DNA from: Anaerolineaceae bacterium
GTDB taxonomy: Bacteria > Chloroflexota > Anaerolineae > Promineifilales > Promineifilaceae
Assembly: GCA_002699125.1 (NCBI GenBank)
Contig: PABI01000078.1
Span: 1-64,000, forward strand
Direction: 5' to 3'
Length of the DNA: 64,000 nt
This document shows, piece after piece, positions 26,256 through 35,258 of this stretch; positions within the stretch are counted from its first letter, which is position 1; each line of letters opens with the position of its first letter. The notes under the pieces are model-generated. The model did not search any database. It had not been told where the DNA came from and saw only the letters and a list, made by a program, of their open reading frames with translations. A program made the translations under genes and the position numbers.

Positions 26256-29200
26256 TCAGGGAATGGTGATTAATTGATTGGCAGGTACGGCCGTTTCTTC
26301 CCACACCCCATCACGCCATGTTACCCGCACCCAGGCCGCCTCGTCAAATTCACCCAGCCCCACGTGCAGCCGGCTGTCTTCCGAAGCCAGGTAGCTGCTG
26401 CCCACCAACCATTCGCGCATCAGGGAACGGCCGTCGGGCAACACCACCTCAACCACCGCACCGGGATAAAAACCATCGAGCTCAATTTGCAGCCAGTTGC
26501 CCGGCGCATGGTTGTTTTGCAGCAGCGCGGGCACGCCGCCAATAGTGTTGATGGCCACGTCCAGATCGCCGTCGTTGTCGTAGTCGGCCATAGCGCTGCC
26601 GCGGGCCAGCAGCGGCCCGACGCCATCTTCATGCAACCCCACCGGGCGCGTCCATTCGCGGAACTGGCCCGGCTTGCCTTCCTGCTGCATGTTGCCGTAA
26701 AAGCGCACCAGTTCGGCATCGCTGGCCAGGTTAGAGACGGGTACACGACCGTTTACCGTCATCAAATCAATATCGCCGTCCTGGTCAAAATCGGCGAAGT
26801 GGGTGCCCCAGCCGGTCATGTTGTTGCCCAGGCCGCTGATGCCGATGCGGTAGGTGCTGTAGCGGAACACCAGCTCGCCCCGCTCGTCAATTTCGTTGCG
26901 ATAAAGGGCGTTTAGTTCGGCTTCCCAGTTGGTGACAAACAGGTCAAAACGGCCATCGCCGTCATAATCGCCGCCGGTCACACCCATGCCGCTGCCGGAG
27001 TCGCCAATGTCGGCCGTCAGGCTTAGATCTTCAAAGTGGAACCCGGCACGGCTGCTGTCGAGAACGGCCGTATACATGCGGTTCGGTTGGCCATCGTTGG
27101 CGATGTACAGTTCGAGACGGCCGTCGTTATCCAAATCACTAAAAATGGCCCCCAAACCGCGCTCTTCCCGTTCCAGGCCAACCAGATCAGTCACTTCGCG
27201 GAAATTGCCGTCGCCGTTGTTCACATACATGCGGTCCGGCAGGCCGTAATAATCCTGCGGGAAGGCGCCGCTTGGATGAGGGATTTTGTGTTCCAAATCA
27301 ATGTACGCCGCCACAAACAAATCGGGCCAGCCGTCATCGTTGAGATCGGCCACGGCGGAGGCACTGTTCCACTCGGGGGCAGCCACGCCGGCGGCAGCGG
27401 CGCCTTCGACAAAGGTGCCGTCACCCTGGTTCCACAGCAGTTGGTTCGGCCCATCGGCGGTGACGTACAAATCAGGCCAGCCGTCCAGATTGAAGTCGGC
27501 GGCGATGCAGCCGTTGCCGCGCAGCGCCAGATCGGTGCCGGTTTGGGCGGAGACGTCGCTAAACTGCCCCTGCTCATTGCGGAAAAGGGCATTGGTGGGT
27601 AGGCCGCCGTTGTCTTGCCAGTAGGCGCGCTCTTCTGTGGCATGGCTGTTCACCAGGTACAGATCGAGCCAGCCGTCCTGATCATAATCGATCCAGCACA
27701 GGCCCGCGCCCATCATGGCTACCGGATCGGCCGGAATGCCGGTGCGGAACGCGCCATGCTGGAAGTTCAGCCCCACCTGCGCCGCCACGTTGCTGAATTG
27801 CAGCGGGGTGATTTCGGTGGGATCGGGCGAGGTGTCGGAAACGGCCGTATTGCCCCCATCCGCCACGCCCGAAGGCACGGTGAGGCCGGTGGGTACCGGG
27901 TCCAACGGGAAGCCGCTGGGCACCGACTCGGGAATAAAATGGTCCAGATCAGCCGCTGCCGGATCGGTAAGTGCCAACAAAAAGGCGACCAGATCACCGA
28001 TTTCCTGGTCGGTGAGGGGCAGGCCGTTGATCAGTTCAGGGGAGGCGGTGGTGAGCTGATCGTCGGGATTGTACGGCCGTACGCTGCTGTAAAATGCCGG
28101 CGGCAAAAATTGGCTGGGATCGTAGCTGCTGGCCATGCTGTGAATATCGGCGTGATGGGCAATTACCAGCTCCAGCGTAGGGTACGCCCCACTGTGGAAA
28201 TAAGGCGCGGTGAGTTCCACGTTGCGCAGCGATGGTGTGCGGAAGGTGAAGCGGTCGCGGGCGTCAAAGGTGGCCCCGGCACGGCCCCAATCGTCGCGAC
28301 CTTCTGGCCCCTGCCCTTTGCCTGGTCCTAGTTGCGGCACCAGCAGGTTGTGAAACTGCAAATCGGAGAAGAGATCACCCGCATGGCAGGCGGCACAGTT
28401 AACGGCCGTATTGCTCTCGCCATAAAAAATCAATGCGCCGCGCTTTTGCTGCTCAGTCAACGCGGAAATATCCCCGGCTAAATAATCGTCCCAGGGTGCA
28501 TCGGTCATGATGAATTGGCGCTCAAAGGCGGCGATGGCGGAGACAACGGCCGTAATGTCTGGATTCGGCGTGCCAAACAATGCTTCAAACTGCTCGGTGT
28601 AGCCAGGGTACTGCACCAGGCGTTCCATCAGCTCGCGGCGGATGCGCTCTGGCGGCAGGTGGCCCAGCGTGGCCCCGGCCATCTCGTGCAGGCTGGTAAC
28701 GGGGAACATCGCCTGGGCAGCCAGCGCATCGGTGAGCTGGCGCTGGTTGACATTATCCTCCAGCGTGGTAATCACCCCGGCGTAATTTTGCACACGGCCG
28801 TCCCAAAACTGCACCGGCAGCAGGGCGCTGTTCAAAATAGTAGGCGAGTTGCGCGGCACAAAGGCACCCACAAACGGATTGTTCACCGTGAGGTTCTCTT
28901 CCTCAGCGCCCAGCATCACGGTTTCCACAAATTCACGGTGGGGTCCCAGCCCCTCGCCGCCGGTGCCGATGGGCAGGGCACGGCCGTCGCCCATGGCCAG
29001 GGCGGGATGATGGCAGGTGGCGCAGCTAATGTTCTGGTCGCCGGACAGCACCGGATCGAAGAAAAGCTGCTGGCCCAACTTCACCAATGCCGGATCATCT
29101 TCCGGGGTGTCGAGGCCGGGATACGGCCGTAAGCCCTCTTGAGCAATCACATCTTGCAGCACAGTATCCAAATCATCAAATTCCTGGCGCGTGGTGGAAA

Positions 29201-30332
29201 CGACCGTGCTGTTTTCATCCGGCGCAGACAAATTTTCCGGCTCCGGCAGGCCCCAGTACAGTTCTACGATGTCACCCTCAAACACCTGGCTGATCAGCAG
29301 CGAGCCGTCGGCACGGGGCAGCACCGAGGTGGGGAAGTTTAACCCTTCCATCACCAGCTCCGTCGAGCCATTGGCAAAAACGCGGCTGAGACGGCCGCTG
29401 TTGGCCTGGTAACCCATGCCGCTGAAGCAGGAGGCGTCGGGCCGGAACTCAGCAAACTCCAGCAGCCAAATCGTACCGTCTGGCCCTCGGGCCACGTCGA
29501 TGGGCAGGTTCAGCCCGTCGCTGACGATGCGCTCGTTGCGGTTTTCATCGATGGCTACCAAACGGCCGCTGCCGGCAGGATATGGGCAGCCGCCAAACAG
29601 GGTTACAAAATATTCGCGGCCAATACGCTCGATGCCCGTGGGCACCGGGTCAATGCTGCCGTTTTCAATTTGGATGGATGAGAAGCGGTGGAAAAAGCGC
29701 GTCGTGCCGTCTTCATTCTGTTTGGCCACGCCGTTGCCGCTGGCGTCACTCACCACGGGCACGCCGTTGGGATCGAAGGTCATGTCAAATGGGTTGGTGA
29801 GCTGGACATTGTTGAGCGGCAGCATCTGGCTGCCCAAATCAGCGGCGGTGAAGGGTTCAGCAGGTAGAGAAGAAACGTCGGAGACAGGCAGGGTATAGAG
29901 GTGACCCAGGTTGAAGTGGGCGGTGTAGAGGGTACGGCCGTCTGGCGACAATTTCACAAAGGGCACGCCGGACAAATCGCCGGAATCTCGCCCGCTGGGC
30001 AGGCCACTAATTAACCGGCCGACTTCGCCGTCTGGTGTAATCATGGAGACACCTGCCGAAAAATCGTTTTTGCCGGTGCCTTCTTCGGCCACCAGAACGG
30101 TGCCGTCAGGCAGTTCGGCCATCCCGGCGGGGTTGAGCAGGCCATTGGCAAACTGGCGCATTTGCAGAGTGGGCTCTACTTCTGGCTGGGGTTGGCAGGC
30201 GGCGATGAACAACAAGAGGAACACAGAGAGACACAGACCTGTACTGAGCAGCGTCGAAGTAGAAGACGCAGAGTTTCGCAGAGAGGCTTTAAATATTTGA
30301 GTTCGGTTTTTCTGAGGCGTATATTTGTTCAT
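26256..30332 (-). CDS. Giant lipoprotein: beta-propeller + dihaem MauG-like domain + FG-GAP + ASPIC/UnbV
   Basis: 1358 residues. A signal peptide ends in LFIAAC, a lipobox, so it is anchored outside the cytoplasmic membrane. Residues about 55-355 form a ScyD/SMP-30-like propeller (PDGTVLVAEEG, GPDGTIWLLEF). Next is a cytochrome c peroxidase/MauG-like domain with two haem sites, CATCH near 437 and CAACH near 647. From about 855 on there are seven Ca-binding DxDxDGxxD FG-GAP repeats, and the last 85 residues are an ASPIC/UnbV domain (SRLHVGLGE). Each module is known, the single-chain combination is unusual. Likely an extracellular redox or substrate-modifying protein. Its signal peptide is read partly from a dispersed repeat. 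Confidence 0.88.
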   Translation of the reverse strand: MNKYTPQKNRTQIFKASLRNSASSTSTLLSTGLCLSVFLLLFIAACQPQPEVEPTLQMRQFANGLLNPAGMAELPDGTVLVAEEGTGKNDFSAGVSMITPDGEVGRLISGLPSGRDSGDLSGVPFVKLSPDGRTLYTAHFNLGHLYTLPVSDVSSLPAEPFTAADLGSQMLPLNNVQLTNPFDMTFDPNGVPVVSDASGNGVAKQNEDGTTRFFHRFSSIQIENGSIDPVPTGIERIGREYFVTLFGGCPYPAGSGRLVAIDENRNERIVSDGLNLPIDVARGPDGTIWLLEFAEFRPDASCFSGMGYQANSGRLSRVFANGSTELVMEGLNFPTSVLPRADGSLLISQVFEGDIVELYWGLPEPENLSAPDENSTVVSTTRQEFDDLDTVLQDVIAQEGLRPYPGLDTPEDDPALVKLGQQLFFDPVLSGDQNISCATCHHPALAMGDGRALPIGTGGEGLGPHREFVETVMLGAEEENLTVNNPFVGAFVPRNSPTILNSALLPVQFWDGRVQNYAGVITTLEDNVNQRQLTDALAAQAMFPVTSLHEMAGATLGHLPPERIRRELMERLVQYPGYTEQFEALFGTPNPDITAVVSAIAAFERQFIMTDAPWDDYLAGDISALTEQQKRGALIFYGESNTAVNCAACHAGDLFSDLQFHNLLVPQLGPGKGQGPEGRDDWGRAGATFDARDRFTFRTPSLRNVELTAPYFHSGAYPTLELVIAHHADIHSMASSYDPSQFLPPAFYSSVRPYNPDDQLTTASPELINGLPLTDQEIGDLVAFLLALTDPAAADLDHFIPESVPSGFPLDPVPTGLTVPSGVADGGNTAVSDTSPDPTEITPLQFSNVAAQVGLNFQHGAFRTGIPADPVAMMGAGLCWIDYDQDGWLDLYLVNSHATEERAYWQDNGGLPTNALFRNEQGQFSDVSAQTGTDLALRGNGCIAADFNLDGWPDLYVTADGPNQLLWNQGDGTFVEGAAAAGVAAPEWNSASAVADLNDDGWPDLFVAAYIDLEHKIPHPSGAFPQDYYGLPDRMYVNNGDGNFREVTDLVGLEREERGLGAIFSDLDNDGRLELYIANDGQPNRMYTAVLDSSRAGFHFEDLSLTADIGDSGSGMGVTGGDYDGDGRFDLFVTNWEAELNALYRNEIDERGELVFRYSTYRIGISGLGNNMTGWGTHFADFDQDGDIDLMTVNGRVPVSNLASDAELVRFYGNMQQEGKPGQFREWTRPVGLHEDGVGPLLARGSAMADYDNDGDLDVAINTIGGVPALLQNNHAPGNWLQIELDGFYPGAVVEVVLPDGRSLMREWLVGSSYLASEDSRLHVGLGEFDEAAWVRVTWRDGVWEETAVPANQLITIP

Positions 30333-30383
30333 CTTAGACCTACCTAACCAGGCAAGATTGGTCCAATCTTCTTAGCGTTTAAG

Positions 30384-30567
30384 AAATAAATCGGGTAATT
30401 CCCAAGAATCCTGACTTGTCATTCTGAGTGAAAAGCTGACGCTGTCAGCCAGAATCCCTCTTAAGAGAGGCATGGCTCAAACAGGGTCAAGCTTGAAGGG
30501 ATTCTTCGCCAAAAGCGGCTCAGAATGACAATTGATGGGCTATCCATTGAAATTACCTAAATAATTT
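30384..30567. repeat. MITE-like element, copy 1 (184 bp)
   Basis: Terminal inverted repeats AAATAAATCGGGTAAT and ATTACCTAAATAATTT enclose an inner inverted repeat TGTCATTCTGAG / CTCAGAATGACA. The element at 45610-45771 is closely similar across its whole length. It is itself flanked by AGATTGG-T-CCAATCT (near 30355) and GATTGGACCAATCT (near 30584), indicating nested insertion into an older hairpin. Confidence 0.8.
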
Positions 30568-30613
30568 TTTAACCTACAACGAGATTGGACCAATCTACAG
30601 AGTCAAAAGTTAT

Positions 30614-31681
30614 TTACGAACGAACCCCTAACAGCCGATCCGGGTAATCTGTTATGATGCCATCAACGCCCCAATCGATCAACCGCTGCATGGCGTCAGT
30701 CTCGTTGACGGTCCAGGGAATGACCTGCAATCCTTCGTCGTGGGCTTTGTTGATAAGTTCGGCCGTCACATCCCGCTGGTTGGGGGACCAGATATTAAAT
30801 TTGTAGGCGGCGTACACATCCAATTTGGCTTCACCGCCGGTGGTGAGGGCCGCCAGGCGAATCTCGCTATCCAGCTCGCGGATGGTGCGGAGGGAGCGAT
30901 GGTCAAAGCTTTGGATAATGACGCGGGGAGTGAGGGAACGGCCGTTTACAATCTCCAAAATCGCCAGTTCAAATGGTCCCGCTTCACCACCGGTAAAGCC
31001 ATCATCAATGTACTCAGGATGATCTGGTTCACGCTTGGTTTCGATGTTGAATTGCACATTGGCAGCATTGCTGCGCTGCGCCTCGGTTTTGAGCTCGGAA
31101 GTGGCATACTGCTCCACAAAATCAAACAGTTCAGCCAAAGTCACAATGCGGTAATCGTTTCCGGCTAAGGGCATGGTTACGGCCGTTTGCGTCGGGAAAC
31201 GGTCTTCGTCGCCATTCAAGTCGCAGCGGTACGATTGCACCACCGACAGCGGCTGCTGGCTGATAAAGATGCGCCGCAGTGGATTACGCGGATCAGGCGC
31301 TTCAGGATCGCCTGGATCATCAGGCAGGCGGCATTTGCTATCGTCGATGATGGGATCATGCCACACCACCACTTCACCATCCTGGGTGAAGTGCAAATCC
31401 AACTCCAGCGTGGTCACACCCAGGTCGAGGGCGGCTTCAAAGGCGGGCAGCGTGTTTTCCGGCAGCAGGCCGCGCGCCCCGCGATGCCCTTCCACATCAA
31501 ATCCAGGCGGCAAGTTCCCCGTGCCGATGAAGGCAAAAGTTGTCACGTCAGAGGCCATTGTTTCTGGCTGTTCCGTCTGGCCAGATGCACTACAGGCAAA
31601 AAGGACAAGTGGCAGCATGAATAAAACGATCTGTTTTATCCACCGCCGGCACAATGTTTGCATTCGTTTCAATCTGGACAT
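30614..31681 (-). CDS. Glycerophosphodiester phosphodiesterase, lipoprotein
   Basis: 355 residues. A short signal peptide ends LVLFAC, a lipobox. The GDPD domain opens with EGHRGARGLLPENT, giving the catalytic His-Arg and Glu, and continues ELDLHFTQDGEVVVWHDP with the metal-binding Glu-Asp and second His. It hydrolyses glycerophosphodiesters to sn-glycerol-3-phosphate and an alcohol outside the membrane. The UgpB-like binding protein gene is directly upstream on the same strand, so the enzyme likely feeds that transporter. A 22-bp palindrome and a terminator separate the two genes. Confidence 0.92.
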   Translation of the reverse strand: MSRLKRMQTLCRRWIKQIVLFMLPLVLFACSASGQTEQPETMASDVTTFAFIGTGNLPPGFDVEGHRGARGLLPENTLPAFEAALDLGVTTLELDLHFTQDGEVVVWHDPIIDDSKCRLPDDPGDPEAPDPRNPLRRIFISQQPLSVVQSYRCDLNGDEDRFPTQTAVTMPLAGNDYRIVTLAELFDFVEQYATSELKTEAQRSNAANVQFNIETKREPDHPEYIDDGFTGGEAGPFELAILEIVNGRSLTPRVIIQSFDHRSLRTIRELDSEIRLAALTTGGEAKLDVYAAYKFNIWSPNQRDVTAELINKAHDEGLQVIPWTVNETDAMQRLIDWGVDGIITDYPDRLLGVRS

Positions 31682-31688
31682 GATCGTA

Positions 31689-31710
31689 GGTCAATTTTTA
31701 AAAATTGACC
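31689..31710. promoter_or_regulatory. 22-bp perfect palindrome before GDPD gene
   Basis: Half-site GGTCAATTTTT followed directly by its reverse complement, 7 nt upstream of the GDPD start codon. It could be an operator or part of a transcript hairpin. Confidence 0.5.
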
Positions 31711-31714
31711 CACA

Positions 31715-31751
31715 AAAAGGCTGCCCAATCAAAAAGATCGGGCAGCCTTTT
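31715..31751 (-). terminator. Rho-independent terminator after the binding-protein gene
   Basis: AAAAGGCTGCCC and GGGCAGCCTTTT arms with a 13-nt loop, 17 nt after the stop of the UgpB-like gene. The T-run is short on both strands, so it may only reduce read-through into the GDPD gene. Confidence 0.75.
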
Positions 31752-31768
31752 AAACTAAAACCGGGAGA

Positions 31769-33232
31769 TTATTCGAAGAAAGCGTTGTAGTCGGCCAGTT
31801 CCTGGTTAGCCCGTTCGGCGGCGATGTCCAGGGCTTCCTGGGCCGTCATGCCGTCGTCCAACACAGAACTGTACGCTTCCACAATGAGGCGACGAATTGC
31901 CGGGGATGGTCCCGCACGGCCACCTAAAACGGCATAGTTGACGCTGCCGTCATCAAGTACCGTCTTGGTTGATTCCAGCTGATTAATGGCGGTAACAAAG
32001 TTCGGGTTTTCATCCCAGAAAGCAGCCAGTTCTTCATTGCCGCTGATGTCGGTGCGCACCGGGAAGTAGCCGGTGCCAGTGTGCCAGGTCACCTGCTGTG
32101 CTTCTTCAGCCATGAACTTCATGAACTGCCAGGCAGCTGCGTTCTCAGCATCATTGCCGGAATCGAGCAGCCAAAGGGCAGCGCCACCGATGACCACACC
32201 ATTGCGGTCGCCGGCGCTGTCAGCATAGGGGATGAACATGGTGCCAACTTCAAAATCGGCCCCATCCTGCAAACCACGCGTACCAGCAGTGGAGTCGAAC
32301 ATCATGGCGGCTTCACCGGCCAGAAATACAGTGTCGGTGTCAGTCCAGGTGTTACCCAGGTTGGGGGAGTAGCCATCATCGATCAGGCCGGTGAGGAAGT
32401 CGAAGACCTCCACGCCAACACCCTGGTTGAACATGACTTCGGTGGCCCGCCCGGTACGGCCGTTGTCATTGTTGTAGTAAAGTCCGCCGCTGTTGGCCAA
32501 AATCTGCTCGAAGTACCAGCCAACCTGGCCCAGGGCGATGCAGTATTCGGTCACACCACTTTCCTGGATAGCGTCACAGGCGGCCAGCATTTCGCTAAAC
32601 GACCAGCTTTCGCCAGTGGGTGGCGGTGATACGCCAGCTTCGATAAACATTTCGGCATTGTAGAACAAGATGGGTGTGGAGCTGTTAAACGCCATCGCCA
32701 CCATGCCCTCACCATCACCATAGTAATCGGCAACGGCAGGCACAAAGACACCATCATCATAGCTGTCTTGCGCCATGAGCTGGTGCGCAGCGATGAGACG
32801 CCCGGTGTCAATCATCGTCTGAGAAGCCAGATCGAAGTTTTGCACGATGTTGGGCGCGGTGTCGGTTTCAAAGGCAGCCAGTAGCGCATTGTAGGTGTCG
32901 TCGTAGCTGCCCTGGTAAGTGGCATTGACCACAATACCATCCTGGCTTTCATTGAAGCGGGTCACGAGCTCGTCTACCACCATGCCCAGGTCATCGGCCA
33001 TGGCGTGCCAAAACTCCAGGGTAATGACTTCGTCAGCCATCGCTTCTTCTTCGGCAGCTGGTTCGGCGTCTTCGGTGGTGTCGGCTGGTTCATCGGCCGT
33101 ATCTTCCGTGTCGGCTGTCGTGTCTTCAGTGGTGTCGGCTGGTTCATCGGCCGTGTCACCGCCGCCGCAAGCAGCCAGCACCAGGGCTAGCACCAGCAGC
33201 AGCATCCAATATTTAAGCATTTTTTTAGACAT
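31769..33232 (-). CDS. ugpB: ABC transporter binding lipoprotein, UgpB-like
   Basis: 487 residues. Lipobox LVLAAC near residue 21, then a 45-residue linker of repeating ADEPADTTED, then a family 1 solute-binding domain. FWHAMADDLGMVVDELVTRFN, FNSSTPILFYN, IGGAALWLL and WHTGTGYFPV match the landmark segments of UgpB, the sn-glycerol-3-phosphate binding protein. Neighbouring permease, glycerol-kinase-like and GDPD genes support glycerol-3-phosphate or glycerophosphodiesters as ligand. No ATPase gene is in the operon, so a shared MsmK/UgpC-type ATPase elsewhere is expected. Confidence 0.85.
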   Translation of the reverse strand: MSKKMLKYWMLLLVLALVLAACGGGDTADEPADTTEDTTADTEDTADEPADTTEDAEPAAEEEAMADEVITLEFWHAMADDLGMVVDELVTRFNESQDGIVVNATYQGSYDDTYNALLAAFETDTAPNIVQNFDLASQTMIDTGRLIAAHQLMAQDSYDDGVFVPAVADYYGDGEGMVAMAFNSSTPILFYNAEMFIEAGVSPPPTGESWSFSEMLAACDAIQESGVTEYCIALGQVGWYFEQILANSGGLYYNNDNGRTGRATEVMFNQGVGVEVFDFLTGLIDDGYSPNLGNTWTDTDTVFLAGEAAMMFDSTAGTRGLQDGADFEVGTMFIPYADSAGDRNGVVIGGAALWLLDSGNDAENAAAWQFMKFMAEEAQQVTWHTGTGYFPVRTDISGNEELAAFWDENPNFVTAINQLESTKTVLDDGSVNYAVLGGRAGPSPAIRRLIVEAYSSVLDDGMTAQEALDIAAERANQELADYNAFFE

Positions 33233-33366
33233 AGTTCCTCCAGTTTAACTAACTTGTGCGCCACAAAATCGCGGTCGCAAAACTTTTCAAAAGGGATACC
33301 GAATGGCAATCCCCAAACACCAGACACATCCCGGGTTAGTGCCCGATGGTGAAAACAAATTTAAAA

Positions 33367-33428
33367 GGTGCGACGCACTTCCAGGAGAGCTTTTGCTGCA
33401 TTTTGCCCTGGTTCAAGTGCGTCGCACC
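33367..33428. repeat. 62-bp inverted-repeat element (GGTGCGACGCACTT type), copy 2
   Basis: Arms GGTGCGACGCACTT and AAGTGCGTCGCACC are perfectly complementary; length identical to the copy at 22475-22536. It lies between the permease and binding-protein genes of the uptake operon. Confidence 0.8.
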
Positions 33429-33439
33429 TTGATTATCCA

Positions 33440-34351
33440 TTAACCTTTCAGCCCCGTCATGGCGATGCCCTTCACCAACTGCCGGTTCGCAATCAAGAAG
33501 ATCAGCAGCGTGGGCAGCAACACAATGACCGCCCCAGCCATCAACGCGCCCCAATTGGTGCCGCGCTCCTGGTTGGCCAGGAAAAAACGAATGCCAATCT
33601 GCACGGTGCGCATGTTTGTTTCATTGGTAATGATGAGCGGCCACAAATATTGGCTCCAGGCACCTAAAAAGGAAAAAATGGCAAAGGCGCTGATTGATCC
33701 ACCACTGAGCGGCACCACAATTTGCCACAAAAAGCGGAAATTGCTGGCCCCGTCAATTTGGGCTGAATCATGCAAATCTTTGGGCAGCGACAGGAAAAAC
33801 TGCCGCAGCAAAAAGACACCAAAGGCGCTGGCCAAAAAGGGCACCGTCAGGCCAAAATAGGTATTGGCCCCCAACGAGTTGCACAGGTCGGTTGCTCCGC
33901 TAAACAACAGAAGGCAATTTTTAGGCAGTTCACTAACCAGGACGAAGTTGGGAATAAAGGTGAGTTGAAACGGCACCATGAGGCTTCCCAAAATCAGATA
34001 AAACATCAGGTCACGACCCTTAAACTGTAAAAATGCGAAGGCGAAGGCGGCCAAAATACTAAAAATGACCTGGCAAATCACAATCACGCCAGATTGGATA
34101 AAGCTGTTTAGCAGGTAACGGCCGAATGGCGTTGCGTTCCAGGCCGTGATGTAATTGTCCAATGTCCAGTCTCGCGGCAACAGCGTGTGGGGATTGGCGG
34201 AGATGTCTTGCAGCGATTTGAAGCTGGTAAAGATGGCAATAATGATTGGCGTGGCCACAACTAACCCGATCACAATCAAGAAGATTTGCATAGCCAGATC
34301 GGTTCTGGTTATCTTGCGTTTAGGTCTGGGGGTAGGCATGGGAACTGTCAT
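33440..34351 (-). CDS. ugpE: ABC transporter permease, UgpE/MalG-like
   Basis: 303 residues with six membrane helices. The cytosolic EAA loop reads AQIDGASNFRFLWQIVVPLSGG, the ATPase contact. Its ATG overlaps the stop of the upstream permease by 4 nt (ATGA), showing translational coupling. With its partner it forms the membrane channel of the UgpB-type uptake system. The binding-protein gene follows after a 62-bp repeat element. Confidence 0.9.
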   Translation of the reverse strand: MTVPMPTPRPKRKITRTDLAMQIFLIVIGLVVATPIIIAIFTSFKSLQDISANPHTLLPRDWTLDNYITAWNATPFGRYLLNSFIQSGVIVICQVIFSILAAFAFAFLQFKGRDLMFYLILGSLMVPFQLTFIPNFVLVSELPKNCLLLFSGATDLCNSLGANTYFGLTVPFLASAFGVFLLRQFFLSLPKDLHDSAQIDGASNFRFLWQIVVPLSGGSISAFAIFSFLGAWSQYLWPLIITNETNMRTVQIGIRFFLANQERGTNWGALMAGAVIVLLPTLLIFLIANRQLVKGIAMTGLKG

Positions 34352-35241
34352 GAGTAATGAACCCTCCGGCCAAAGCCTCTAAATTGAACGACGGTCATCA
34401 AAATAATCAGCAGAGCAAGCAGGTAAGCCTGAGCCGAGGCGTAACCCCGGAAGGGTGTTCCTACAAAGGCATCGACAAAAATAGCGTAAATCATGTTGGT
34501 GGTAGCCTGCCCTGGGCCACCGTCGGTTAAAATGTTGATTTCGGCAAAGGTTTGCAGGCTGTTGATGACGTTGATAATAACCAGAAAAAAGAGCGTAGGC
34601 GACAAGAGCGGCAGGGTGATGTGGCGCACGCGGTGCCACAAGTTGGCCCCATCCACCTTGGCCGCTTCGTAATAGGTGGCATCAATATTTTGCACACCGG
34701 CCAAGGCAATGATGACGTTGAAGCCCAACTGTCGCCAGACAACGGAGAGGATAACGGCCGTTAATGCCCAATCTTTTGATGTTAGCCAGTTCACCGGCTC
34801 AAAACCCAGCAGGCCAATCCAATGGTTCATGTAACCGACCGCCGGGTTGTACATCCAGCGAAAAATGACCCCGGTGACGGCGCTGCTGATCACAATTGGC
34901 ACAAAAATAAGCAGGCGGTGCAGCCAGGAAAGCCGCCGCAGCGGGTACGCCAGGGCAATGGCCAACGCCACGGCAATAACGATGCCTGTGGGCACGGTGC
35001 CCAGCGTAAACAGCAGCGATACCTTGAGATTGTTGTAATATTCGCCGCCGGTGATGAGCTCATTCCAGAGGCGCTGGTAATTTTCCAGGCCCACTTCCCG
35101 CACCACCCCGCCAAACGGGGCAACACGCGTCAGGCTCATCTGGAAGGAGCTGACAATCGGCCAGAAGACGAAGATGCCCAAAATAAGGAGTGTGGGTGCC
35201 AGGTAGATGTACCCTTCTAAATTTTTGAGGACCTTTTTCAA
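34348..35241 (-). CDS. ugpA: ABC transporter permease, UgpA/MalF-like
   Basis: About 297 residues, six membrane helices, EAA loop EAAKVDGANLWHRVRHITLP. I chose the TTG at 35241 because AAGGAGG sits about 5 nt ahead; the longer frame back to 35283 would overlap the kinase gene. With UgpE it forms the heterodimeric channel for the glycerol-3-phosphate type substrate. Confidence 0.88.
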   Translation of the reverse strand: MKKVLKNLEGYIYLAPTLLILGIFVFWPIVSSFQMSLTRVAPFGGVVREVGLENYQRLWNELITGGEYYNNLKVSLLFTLGTVPTGIVIAVALAIALAYPLRRLSWLHRLLIFVPIVISSAVTGVIFRWMYNPAVGYMNHWIGLLGFEPVNWLTSKDWALTAVILSVVWRQLGFNVIIALAGVQNIDATYYEAAKVDGANLWHRVRHITLPLLSPTLFFLVIINVINSLQTFAEINILTDGGPGQATTNMIYAIFVDAFVGTPFRGYASAQAYLLALLIILMTVVQFRGFGRRVHYS

Positions 35242-35258
35242 TGCTTCCTCCTTCTTAA

